Origin: an uncultured Clostridia bacterium
GTDB taxonomy: Bacteria > Bacillota > Clostridia > Lachnospirales > Anaerotignaceae
Reading direction: 5' to 3'
Assembly (NCBI GenBank): GCA_944378105.1
Contig: CALWGC010000018.1
Location: 1-40,310, forward strand
Length of the DNA: 40,310 nt
In this document: positions 7,427 to 15,965 of the stretch, in pieces
Numbering within the stretch: position 1 is the first letter of the stretch
Layout: every line of letters begins with the position of its first letter
Notes under the pieces: generated by a model
What the model was told of the DNA's origin: nothing
Database searches by the model: none
The model's input: only the letters and a program-made list of their open reading frames with translations
Program-made: the position numbers and the translations under genes

Positions 7427-8800
7427 TCATTCTCCTCTTGTTGTCTTTTTTCTCTTGTCCATCCAAACGCCAAAAAGCATCACAATGGCAAAAAGAATCA
7501 AATACGCCACCACGGCCATGCCATGGGCCACAATGGCCGCAATCACCATGAATATGGCCCCGCACAAAGAAAGCAGCGGCATCACAAAACGCTGAAAAGC
7601 CGGTAAATCCTTCTCTTTTTTCATAAACAGCACGAAAATCGGAATATAGGCGCCATAAAGCGTAATAATCGGCAATTCCGAAGAATCAAAGCTGAAAAAC
7701 CCAAACCAGTTGGGGTCAGCCAAATTGGCACCATAAAAATATAAAAACCAAATCCCGCAGGCCAATAACCCGGCCACCGATGCATTGGTTGGCATATTGG
7801 TCACCAAATCCAACTGGGAAAGGGTCTTTGGCGATGGGCCTTCCTTGCGCACTGCCAAGGCATAAAACCCGCGGCAACAAGCAAGCATCAGCCCGTTTAA
7901 CGTGCCTACACAAGAAATTACCACAAACACAAAAATCAGCGTACCGCCCACAGGCCCAAATAACGTCTCAAAAGCCGTCTTTGCCCCCGCTTCGCCGCTT
8001 TCCATCAGTGCAGCATTGGGCACGGTCCCGGCCAAGCCAATATAATAGGTGATATAAACAGCCGCAATCAAAAACGTACCAATCAAAAGCGCCCGCGGCA
8101 AGTTCCGTTTGGAGTCTTTGATTTCTGCATTGATGGTGGTGGCTATGATCCACCCTTCATAGGCAAAGGCCGTGGCCACCACGGCCATAAATAATGCCTT
8201 GCCGCTTGCAACTTCCGTTACCACCATCGTAAAGTTTTCCTGCATCATGCCGTTGGATAACCCTACCACCGTACCAATGACAGCCATCACCAAAAGCGGC
8301 ACCAGCTTGATGATGGTCGTTGCCACCTGAAATTTTCCGGCCAATAAAGGAGAAAGCACATTGAGACAAAAACTTGCCATCAGCAAAAACCCGGCAATGG
8401 TCATGCACTGGGGCCCTGTAATATCTAGCCCCACCAACACACAAAAATAACGCGCCGAAATCCATCCTAATACCGACGTCAAAGAGGGGTAATACATCGT
8501 GGCCAAAAACCAGCCCAAGTAATAGGCATATTTTTTACCAATGACGTTTTCTGCATAATCCACCGCGCCCCCCACATGGGCATATTTGGTGGCCATTACC
8601 CCAAAGGTATAGGCACAGCAAAGCATAATAGCCGCCCCAATGCCCCAGGCCAAAATTCCTAAAGGCAAATTGCCGCCTGTCGATTGCAGCACCTTTTCTG
8701 CTTTAAAAAAGACGCCGCTTCCCATCACAATGCCAACTACCATGGCAATGGCCGTCACCAAGCCATACTTTTCTTTCACTTTTGTGTGTTGTTTCTCCAT
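7427..8800 (-). CDS. APC-superfamily amino acid permease
   Basis: A 457-aa transporter with 12 predicted membrane segments. The first helix carries GIVMGSGVFFKAEKVLQ, the unwound GSG substrate-binding loop typical of APC and LAT-type transporters. The protein most resembles the SteT/YkbA-like serine/threonine exchangers and related LAT permeases; the substrate is not assigned. The ribosome site AAAGGAGAGAGAAA precedes ATG directly. It is first in a two-gene unit with the TauE-like permease, so a link between amino acid (possibly sulfur amino acid) uptake and anion export is possible but only inferred. Confidence 0.85.
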   Translation of the reverse strand: MEKQHTKVKEKYGLVTAIAMVVGIVMGSGVFFKAEKVLQSTGGNLPLGILAWGIGAAIMLCCAYTFGVMATKYAHVGGAVDYAENVIGKKYAYYLGWFLATMYYPSLTSVLGWISARYFCVLVGLDITGPQCMTIAGFLLMASFCLNVLSPLLAGKFQVATTIIKLVPLLVMAVIGTVVGLSNGMMQENFTMVVTEVASGKALFMAVVATAFAYEGWIIATTINAEIKDSKRNLPRALLIGTFLIAAVYITYYIGLAGTVPNAALMESGEAGAKTAFETLFGPVGGTLIFVFVVISCVGTLNGLMLACCRGFYALAVRKEGPSPKTLSQLDLVTNMPTNASVAGLLACGIWFLYFYGANLADPNWFGFFSFDSSELPIITLYGAYIPIFVLFMKKEKDLPAFQRFVMPLLSLCGAIFMVIAAIVAHGMAVVAYLILFAIVMLFGVWMDKRKKTTRGE

Positions 8801-8846
8801 TTTCTCTCTCCTTTATCCTCGGCCACCGTCAAAAAACTATCTTCTT

Positions 8847-8875
8847 ATTGTATAAAAAAGCCTTTTAAAAAGCAA
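8847..8875 (-). promoter_or_regulatory. Promoter of the permease pair
   Basis: Minus strand TTGCTT, 17-base spacer, TACAAT, about 45 bases before the permease ATG. Confidence 0.55.
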
Positions 8876-8904
8876 GCTTTTCTCCAAAAACCACCCATTC
8901 TGTC

Positions 8905-10230
<1,326 letters not shown>

Positions 10231-10440
10231 CTACCTAATGGAGGAACATAAAAACATCCGATTTTTTCATTCTTCCCTTTCTTTTCCTCCTGTCTGTTCC
10301 ACCAACTCCACAAAATAGAAGGCTCTCTTTTCTTAAAAGAAAAGGATTTTCCTATTCCTTTGTCGAATAGATTTCTATATTCCATTTTTGGGGAAATTTG
10401 GAATGTGGTTTGTGAGGAATCAAAACAAAGGAGGATGAAA

Positions 10441-12183
10441 ATGAAACGGATTCCACAAATGTTTACAGTCTTGCTTCTGCTTTGCAGCCTTCTTGTGCCA
10501 AGCGTCAACGTCTTTGGCGCACAAACGGGGCAAATTGCCATCTCCACGGCAGCCCAGTTGCAAAGTATCCAACAAAATCTATCTGGTCATTACATCTTGG
10601 CAAACGACATCGATCTCAGCGGTGTTTCTTTCACACCCATCGGTAACGGGGCGGCGCCCTTTACCGGCACCTTTGACGGCAACGGGCATACCATTCGTTC
10701 TCTCACCCTCACAAAAGCTGGACGAAACATCGGTTTGTTTGGCTATGTGAAAAATGCGAACATCTTAAACCTCTCTGTCGATCAGTTCCAACTGAATATC
10801 CAAGGAGAGGCCGACGGGGTCAAAGGCGGCATAGGCGTTGGCGCCATTGCAGGCCGTGCCCAAGACAGTATCATCACCAACTGTTTCAACCTGGACGGCA
10901 CCGTGAAAGTGGAGGGAAAAAATTCCCTGTATGTCGGTGGCATTGTCGGCATTTCCGATAATTCCAACCTGACCTACTGCGCAAACCATGCCACCGTCAC
11001 CGGCAATACCCAAGTGGCCGGCATTGTCGGCAGCGCCAACAGCAAAACAGCCACCATCGCCAACTGCTATAATAACGGCGCCATCACCGGCGATACCCAA
11101 GTCGGCGGCATTGTCGGTGCCACCACCTTCCCTAACTCTGCCGCCACCCCCACCAGTGCCCGGGTGGAAAAATGCTTCAACGAAGGTGCCATCCAAGCCA
11201 AAACCATCGCCGGCGGCATCGTAGGTCACGCCAATTACAGCCCCGTTGCCCATTGCGGTAACCTCGGTACCGTTTCGGCCACAGAAAATCGGGCCGGCGG
11301 CATCTGCGGCATTTTAATCAGCAATCAAGTTTCCAACTGCTATAACAATGGCACCATCAAAGCCGGTAAAAATAGCGGTGCTCTCTTTGGCTCCATCCAG
11401 CGTAACCCTTCTTTTACCAACTGCTATTACACCGGTTCCGGCAATTTTTATGGGGACACTTACAATGTTGACCAGGTTTCCGGGGCAGAAAAAGTATCTT
11501 CTGTCTCTGCCTTGGCCAGCAAATTCAATGCCGGTCAGCCCCTTTGGGAAGACCAGGCCAACGGGCCTATGCTGCTTTCTGTCAAACCATTAAAAGCCCG
11601 CTTGACACCACAGCAAACCACAAAACCCGATGCACCATCGGATGCCACCACCACCAATAGCTATCGTAATCCGCTCAACGATAAAAAGCTGACCGTAACC
11701 GCTGGATTTTATTATAGCTCCGGTTCCTACCACGGCGGCACGGATTTCCAGGCCAGCGAAGGGACACCCCTTTATCCTGTCCAGGGCGGTAAGGTGCTCT
11801 TTGCCGGTGTAGAAAAATTAGCCAACGGAAAACCTGCCCAGGGTGGCAACTGTGTCTTGATTTTGGGTAACGATGGATATTATTACTATTATGCCCATCT
11901 CCAATCCATTAATTTTGACCAGCTGCAAGAAACCAATGCCTCCGGTAAAAAAGTATTCCGCACCATCGACAACAACACCATGATTGGCTATACCGGAAAA
12001 ACTTCCAGCAATCCCAAAATGCCAGCTCACCTGCATTTGACCATCGCCGTGCCCAAAGGCTCCTCTCTGCCCATTCCAGAAGGCTCTGGCCAATATGGAA
12101 AAGGCGGTTTGGAATGGTTCGGTAACCACCAAGGAACCACAATCAACGGTGTTACCTTCTTAAAAGAAAAAGGCGTATTATAA
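10441..12183 (+). CDS. Secreted GLUG-repeat protein with C-terminal M23 metallopeptidase
   Basis: A 580-aa protein. The signal peptide is at residues 1-24 (MKRIPQ, hydrophobic LLLL core, cut near VFG-A). Residues about 35-370 hold some eight beta-helix-like blocks with the GGIVG...NCYNNGxI pattern of GLUG motifs. A Thr/Pro/Asp linker follows (about 390-410). Residues 425-545 form an M23 (LytM/DD-endopeptidase) domain with all zinc ligands: H431 and D435 in HGGTD, and H530/H532 in AHLHL. It should cleave peptidoglycan cross-links or peptide bonds outside the cell, with the repeats serving as an adhesive or wall-binding arm. The ribosome site is AAAGGAGG, 6 bases before the second ATG, so MKRIPQ is the start. 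It stands alone with a strong terminator. Confidence 0.85.
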   Translation: MKRIPQMFTVLLLLCSLLVPSVNVFGAQTGQIAISTAAQLQSIQQNLSGHYILANDIDLSGVSFTPIGNGAAPFTGTFDGNGHTIRSLTLTKAGRNIGLFGYVKNANILNLSVDQFQLNIQGEADGVKGGIGVGAIAGRAQDSIITNCFNLDGTVKVEGKNSLYVGGIVGISDNSNLTYCANHATVTGNTQVAGIVGSANSKTATIANCYNNGAITGDTQVGGIVGATTFPNSAATPTSARVEKCFNEGAIQAKTIAGGIVGHANYSPVAHCGNLGTVSATENRAGGICGILISNQVSNCYNNGTIKAGKNSGALFGSIQRNPSFTNCYYTGSGNFYGDTYNVDQVSGAEKVSSVSALASKFNAGQPLWEDQANGPMLLSVKPLKARLTPQQTTKPDAPSDATTTNSYRNPLNDKKLTVTAGFYYSSGSYHGGTDFQASEGTPLYPVQGGKVLFAGVEKLANGKPAQGGNCVLILGNDGYYYYYAHLQSINFDQLQETNASGKKVFRTIDNNTMIGYTGKTSSNPKMPAHLHLTIAVPKGSSLPIPEGSGQYGKGGLEWFGNHQGTTINGVTFLKEKGVL

Positions 12184-12215
12184 AAATCTCTTGGGCGCGT
12201 CGATCTAACAAACAA

Positions 12216-12257
12216 AAAAGGCTAGAATCCTTGTCCTACCAAGGATTCTAGCCTTTT
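12216..12257. terminator. Strong bidirectional terminator
   Basis: A perfect 17-bp stem (AAAAGGCTAGAATCCTT at 12216-12232 and its complement at 12241-12257), followed by a T-rich tail on the plus strand and A/T pairs on the other. It ends the M23 gene and the convergent phosphoesterase unit. Confidence 0.9.
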
Positions 12258-12360
12258 CTTTTTCCAAAATTTTTTTCAAAAGACGATCCTCATCCTTTTC
12301 CAAAAAAGAGAAAAGCAAAGGAATGTTTTCCGCTCTGTAAACCGCTTTTTGCGCCTTTTC

Positions 12361-13071
12361 CTACCAAATCGATTGCCCCGTCTCCAAAAGCAAAATATCT
12401 TGGTGCAACCCTCTTAATTTTGGTGTAATGGTCTGATCCACATGCATATGGCCAAAATACCACATTTGAAACCGCTCCTGGGTCTCCAGCAGTCGATACC
12501 ATTGTTCCAGCAAATGGGGAAACCGATACGCTTCGCCTAGTTCTTTTTGTCTGGCAATCTGGCCTCTAGCAAAAAATGGTGGTTCATGGGTAATGACATA
12601 ATCGATGTCTTTTTGGTGTGCTTGCAGCTGTTTTGTGCCATACTCCATTTCTGCTTCCGTCGGCTCCTCTTCTTTCCACCAGCTGACACCTTCTTCCCGC
12701 CGGTCCTTATCCACCGATTGGCCGCCGCCAAAGGCAAAAAACGTTTTGCCGTACAAGTCGTACACTTCGCCCCGCATCCAATGGAGCACCCGCTCGCCCA
12801 CACGATGCACCTTTCCCCCCTGCCATACGGACACACCCATACCATTTAAAATCGCATGGTTTTCATGGTTGCCATCGATAAAGGCAATGGTGCCGGGAAA
12901 AATTTGTTCCAGACTTTTGATCGTATAGGGATAATCGTCGTTCCACACATAACCGGCATCCCCGGCAATGAGCAGTACATCGGTTTTTTGTAGCTCCACC
13001 CGCTCGGCCAGACGAAAAAGCGGTACCATCGTGCGGTGTTTATCGCCTGTTATAAAAATCCGTCCAGTCAT
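12361..13071 (-). CDS. Calcineurin-like metallophosphoesterase
   Basis: A 236-aa cytosolic protein with the full metallophosphoesterase motif set: GDKH (D10, H12), GDAG (D38), GNHE (67-70), a histidine in ITHEPP near 162, and GHMH near 208. These bind the two-metal centre. Substrates of this family include nucleotides, phosphoproteins and cyclic nucleotides; nothing here fixes the choice. It lies 9 bases after the MBL-fold gene, so the two are one operon. Confidence 0.85.
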   Translation of the reverse strand: MTGRIFITGDKHRTMVPLFRLAERVELQKTDVLLIAGDAGYVWNDDYPYTIKSLEQIFPGTIAFIDGNHENHAILNGMGVSVWQGGKVHRVGERVLHWMRGEVYDLYGKTFFAFGGGQSVDKDRREEGVSWWKEEEPTEAEMEYGTKQLQAHQKDIDYVITHEPPFFARGQIARQKELGEAYRFPHLLEQWYRLLETQERFQMWYFGHMHVDQTITPKLRGLHQDILLLETGQSIW

Positions 13072-13080
13072 TGGTCACTC

Positions 13081-14049
13081 CTATTTGTTTTGATAATAAT
13101 AAATGCCGTCTTGTTCCACCCTTTGGACAATGCCTTTGTGGAACAAATATTGCAGATGGGAAATGGCTTCGCCGGTGGCAAACCATTTTTGTGGTGCCGG
13201 AAAACTTTCCCAATCCTTGCACATAATCTCCCAAGTCATATCCTTGGCCACGTCATAGGCCGTTTTTTGTTTGTCGCCTAAAATCTGTACTACCTCGGCC
13301 AGTCGGTGCTCATGGTGCTGGTACAGCTCTTTGATTCTGCCATACATATCCTCCACCGGCGTTCCATGGGCCGTCAAAAGCAGTTTAACGTCCAGTTGTT
13401 CCACTTTTTTGAGGCTATTTAAATAATCCTGTAACGGGTTTTCCACCCCCAGCTCAATACAAATATTGGGTGTGATGGTGCCCAAAATATGGTCGCCGCA
13501 AAGATAAATTTTGTGTTCCTGGTTATAAAGACCCATGTGCCCCGGTGTATGGCCCGGCGTCTCCACCACTTGCCAGTCGTACCCACCATAGTGCAGCACG
13601 TCCCCTTCGGCCACATACGTAAAATTCACCCTGCCTTCGTGGCAATACTTCCGGCCAGGATGGATGTCTGTGTTGCGGCCAAAATGGGCCTTTGGAAAAC
13701 CATATTTTAAAAACAAATCATCCAGCATCTTCCAATACAGATTTCCGGCTTCAAAGTTCATCAGCTCGCCATCCGTTTCACCTGCCAACAGCGTACAGCC
13801 TTCCTTTGCAAATTGGCAAATCAGCCCGCAGTGGTCCGAATGTAAATGGGTGATAAAAATATCTGCCTTGTCAATGCCCAGCTCATCAAAGGCGCTTTGC
13901 AGCGCCGCCTGGCACTCCGGCCGGTTAAACCCTGTGTCCACCAACAAATTTTTTTCACCAGTAATCAAATAAGCATTGATTTCCCGCAACGGATTATTGG
14001 GCAAAGGCACAACGGCCTGATAAATGTTTTCTGCAATTTTTGTAACCAT
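13081..14049 (-). CDS. Metallo-beta-lactamase-fold hydrolase
   Basis: A 322-aa protein with the MBL metal motifs in order: HLHSDH (about 67-72), the histidine of PGHTPGH (about 145), the aspartate of CGDHIL (about 165), and a late TAHG (about 210). A C-terminal extension of about 80 residues ending in a small winged-helix-like segment (FATGEAISHLQYLFHKGIVQRV) resembles glyoxalase-II/LACTB2-like hydrolases. It could be a thioesterase or nuclease-like hydrolase; not resolved. The start is the ATG giving MVTKIAEN, with AGGAG 7 bases upstream; the in-frame ATG 6 bases earlier is too close to it. Confidence 0.85.
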   Translation of the reverse strand: MVTKIAENIYQAVVPLPNNPLREINAYLITGEKNLLVDTGFNRPECQAALQSAFDELGIDKADIFITHLHSDHCGLICQFAKEGCTLLAGETDGELMNFEAGNLYWKMLDDLFLKYGFPKAHFGRNTDIHPGRKYCHEGRVNFTYVAEGDVLHYGGYDWQVVETPGHTPGHMGLYNQEHKIYLCGDHILGTITPNICIELGVENPLQDYLNSLKKVEQLDVKLLLTAHGTPVEDMYGRIKELYQHHEHRLAEVVQILGDKQKTAYDVAKDMTWEIMCKDWESFPAPQKWFATGEAISHLQYLFHKGIVQRVEQDGIYYYQNK

Positions 14050-14086
14050 ATCCATTCTCCTATTTCTGTCGTTCTTCTGTTTTCCC

Positions 14087-14115
14087 ATTTTACGATACAC
14101 CGCCCCTTTTGGCAA
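14087..14115 (-). promoter_or_regulatory. Promoter of the MBL-hydrolase/phosphoesterase operon
   Basis: Minus strand TTGCCA, 17-base spacer, TAAAAT, about 40 bases before the MBL gene start. Confidence 0.6.
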
Positions 14116-14201
14116 GTGGTTTTACCCATTTTCCCGGAAAACTCCGCCCTCCCTCTTTCCGCTGTTTTTCCTTTCTTTTGTTAGCTTCTTTTTCTCCAAA
14201 A

Positions 14202-14240
14202 CAAAAACCGGTAACAACATTTCGTTGCTACCGGTTTTTG
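14202..14240. terminator. Bidirectional-looking terminator hairpin
   Basis: CAAAAACCGGTA (14202-14213) pairs with TACCGGTTTTTG (14229-14240), extended inward by CAAC/GTTG. It lies downstream of the small-protein gene at 14393 on the minus strand, with a T run inside the 3' arm. Apart from this and the MBL promoter, the 343-base gap 14050-14392 shows no gene. Confidence 0.7.
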
Positions 14241-14392
14241 CCATCTAAGGGAACTTTGTTGGCACAATCCCTGCGCGATGAGGTTCCCTGTCAAACACCT
14301 TCACACATGTTCTTTTCCCTACGCAAAAGCGCTTGGCTTTTGGTTGTTCCCCATCGATAGATCGATGTATTTTTGTTGGAACAAAGGGTTAA

Positions 14393-14542
14393 TTATTTAT
14401 CTTTTTTGCCAAAGCCCAAGAAAGATTTTTTCTTTTTGGTGTCTTTTTCTTTTTCGGCTTCATGATCATGATCGTCTTCTACGCCGAACAGTTCATCCAT
14501 ATCTTCCAAACCATCTAAAATACCATGTTTCCCTTCATGCAT
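14393..14542 (-). CDS. Small charged protein, paralogue A (MHEGKHG family), unknown function
   Basis: A 49-aa protein. It starts MHEGKHGILDGLEDM and continues acidic to residue 24; then DHDHE (24-28), EKEKD, a KKKK run (36-39) and SFLGFGKKDK. It thus has an acidic N-terminal half, a basic C-terminal half, no Cys, and histidines at 2, 6, 25 and 27. The ribosome site GAGGAGG is 8 bases before the ATG. It is a paralogue of the 48-aa protein at 15762-15908: residues 1-24 are identical while 7 of those 24 codons differ silently, which points to selection on the protein. It starts 58 bases after the 224-aa gene stop. Function is not recognised; a metal or membrane-surface role is only speculation. 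Confidence 0.75.
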   Translation of the reverse strand: MHEGKHGILDGLEDMDELFGVEDDHDHEAEKEKDTKKKKSFLGFGKKDK

Positions 14543-14600
14543 AGTAAGCGCCTCCTCTTTTTTCAAACAATAATGAAATCAATGATGCATTTGCTCTATA

Positions 14601-15275
14601 TCAATATCCTTCGATACCAATATAATATTTAATCTTGCTATAGGTCCGCTGGCCTTCGAAGTCACTGTCAAAGCGGTTCGCATCGATAACAATGCCATCT
14701 TCTGGAGAACATCTGATTACGGAGTGTGCCCATTTTTCTTTGCACTGTTCCATCCAGTCATCAGGAATTGCATCCAGTGGCCAAGCACCCAGCACATATG
14801 GAACAATAGAATCTGGATATTCTACTTCTTTGAAGAATTCTTCGCTTTCTTGACCAATGATTTCCAAACCGGCTTTGGCCACCTGGAAGGTATTGGTGTC
14901 CAAGTTGATCATATAGCGGTAACGGTTTCTCCAAGAAGGAAGGAATCCGGCATAGTCTACAAAATAAGGGAATCCATCCATGATCGGTTGGGTTGGATCT
15001 TTGGTGTAAATCAAAGCAGTGGTCCAGTCCAGATCTTCTTTCCAGCACTGTTCTGGCATGTATTCTTTGTAGGCTTCGATCTGTTCTTTTGTCATCGGTG
15101 TATCCTCATCCACAGGAATCAGATAATCGAACAAAGCGTCCAGTTCTTCCCGATCAAAGTAGCGAAGCATTCTGACCACGCGCTTTCCTAATCCCTCCAA
15201 CTGCGCGTTTCTGTGGCAGTAAACAGCCTTAATTTTATCGTTTTTGATGAACATAAACGAACCTTTTTTAGACAT
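14601..15275 (-). CDS. Uncharacterised 224-aa protein
   Basis: Not firmly recognised. A soluble, acidic-aromatic protein with no signal peptide or membrane segment. The N-terminus MFIKNDKIKAVYCHRNAQLEGLGKRV, with a YCH at 19-21 followed by a G-x-G, recalls small phage and plasmid proteins that begin with an S/T-R-xxI..xxxxYCHxDGY pattern; this is from memory and weak. The C-terminal half is rich in Trp and Tyr (WRNRYRYMINLDTNTF; WPLDAIPDDWMEQCKEKW). The ribosome site AAGGGGGATGAAAGC precedes the ATG. It has its own promoter and is followed by small-protein gene A, 58 bases downstream, probably on the same transcript. Confidence 0.7.
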   Translation of the reverse strand: MSKKGSFMFIKNDKIKAVYCHRNAQLEGLGKRVVRMLRYFDREELDALFDYLIPVDEDTPMTKEQIEAYKEYMPEQCWKEDLDWTTALIYTKDPTQPIMDGFPYFVDYAGFLPSWRNRYRYMINLDTNTFQVAKAGLEIIGQESEEFFKEVEYPDSIVPYVLGAWPLDAIPDDWMEQCKEKWAHSVIRCSPEDGIVIDANRFDSDFEGQRTYSKIKYYIGIEGY

Positions 15276-15338
15276 GCTTTCATCCCCCTTTTTGATACAT
15301 CATTTTGCTTTTTCTTGTGTACTCTTACCACGGTTATC

Positions 15339-15367
15339 ATCTTACCACGTTTCCAATGAATTGTAAA
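15339..15367 (-). promoter_or_regulatory. Promoter of the 224-aa gene, with a repeated motif
   Basis: Minus strand TTTACA, 17-base spacer, TAAGAT. A direct repeat CTTACCACG (plus strand 15324-15332 and 15341-15349, 17 bases apart) overlaps the -10 and start region, a possible operator. The rest of the 486-base gap 15276-15761 is AT-rich. It holds a hairpin near 15562-15588 and a longer one at 15690-15739, with no gene seen. Confidence 0.5.
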
Positions 15368-15689
15368 TAATTTTCATGAAAAAACTTTATTTTTTTTACG
15401 TTTTATGTGCTACTTTCCAAATAGTGCGATATTCCGAATAGTTCGGTTGAAAAATTGTTGCAAAACAGCACAAATTTATAGTTTTGTTCAGTAAAATTAC
15501 ACAATATACTTTTTGTCTTGTAACTTCAGATTTCCCGTGTTTTTATCCAAAAAAGGAATCAGAAAGTTAGTTAAAATAAACTAATTTCTTTCTTTTTTCC
15601 TTTGGGCAAAACGATGGTACTTTTTCGGTTAGAATTAAATAACCAGCAGTTTTTTTCTTCTTTTTTCATTCCAAATCCCTGCTTTGGGT

Positions 15690-15739
15690 AGAACAAAACC
15701 GCATACCTTGTGTGGACTATCGATACGCGGTTTCGTTCT
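15690..15739 (-). terminator. Hairpin downstream of small-protein gene B
   Basis: AGAACAAAACCGC (15690-15702) pairs with GCGGTTTCGTTCT (15727-15739) with one mismatch. It begins 23 bases after the stop of the small gene on the minus strand. There is no clear T run, so it may be a weak terminator or an RNA-stabilising element. Confidence 0.4.
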
Positions 15740-15761
15740 GGTTCAGAGAGCTTCTATGCAA

Positions 15762-15908
15762 TCATTTGTCTTGTTTTTTTCCAAAGCCCAAGAAGGATTT
15801 TTTCTTTTTGGGTTCTTTCTCTTTTTCGGCTTCCTGGTCATCTTCCACGCCGAACAGTTCATCCATATCTTCCAAGCCGTCTAAAATACCGTGTTTTCCT
15901 TCATGCAT
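15762..15908 (-). CDS. Small charged protein, paralogue B (MHEGKHG family), unknown function
   Basis: A 48-aa protein whose first 24 residues are identical to those of paralogue A (14393-14542). It then has QEAEKEKEP, the same KKKK run (34-37) and SFLGFGKKQDK. Against paralogue A it lacks the DHDH stretch. The ribosome site AAGGCAGG is 8 bases before the ATG, and the 25 bases before the start resemble those of paralogue A. It begins 57 bases after the stop of the metal ATPase gene, on the same strand and with no terminator between, so it is probably co-transcribed with the ATPase. Function unknown; partnership with the ATPase is inference. Confidence 0.75.
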   Translation of the reverse strand: MHEGKHGILDGLEDMDELFGVEDDQEAEKEKEPKKKKSFLGFGKKQDK

Positions 15909-15965
15909 ATCTGTCGCCTGCCTTTCTGTCAAACTGCTTATTTCTTATCTTCTATGAGCACATAC

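Noticed and set aside
15562..15588. Rightward terminator in the gap before small protein B
   Set aside because: It is an AT-only stem, and no plus-strand gene lies upstream for it to end.
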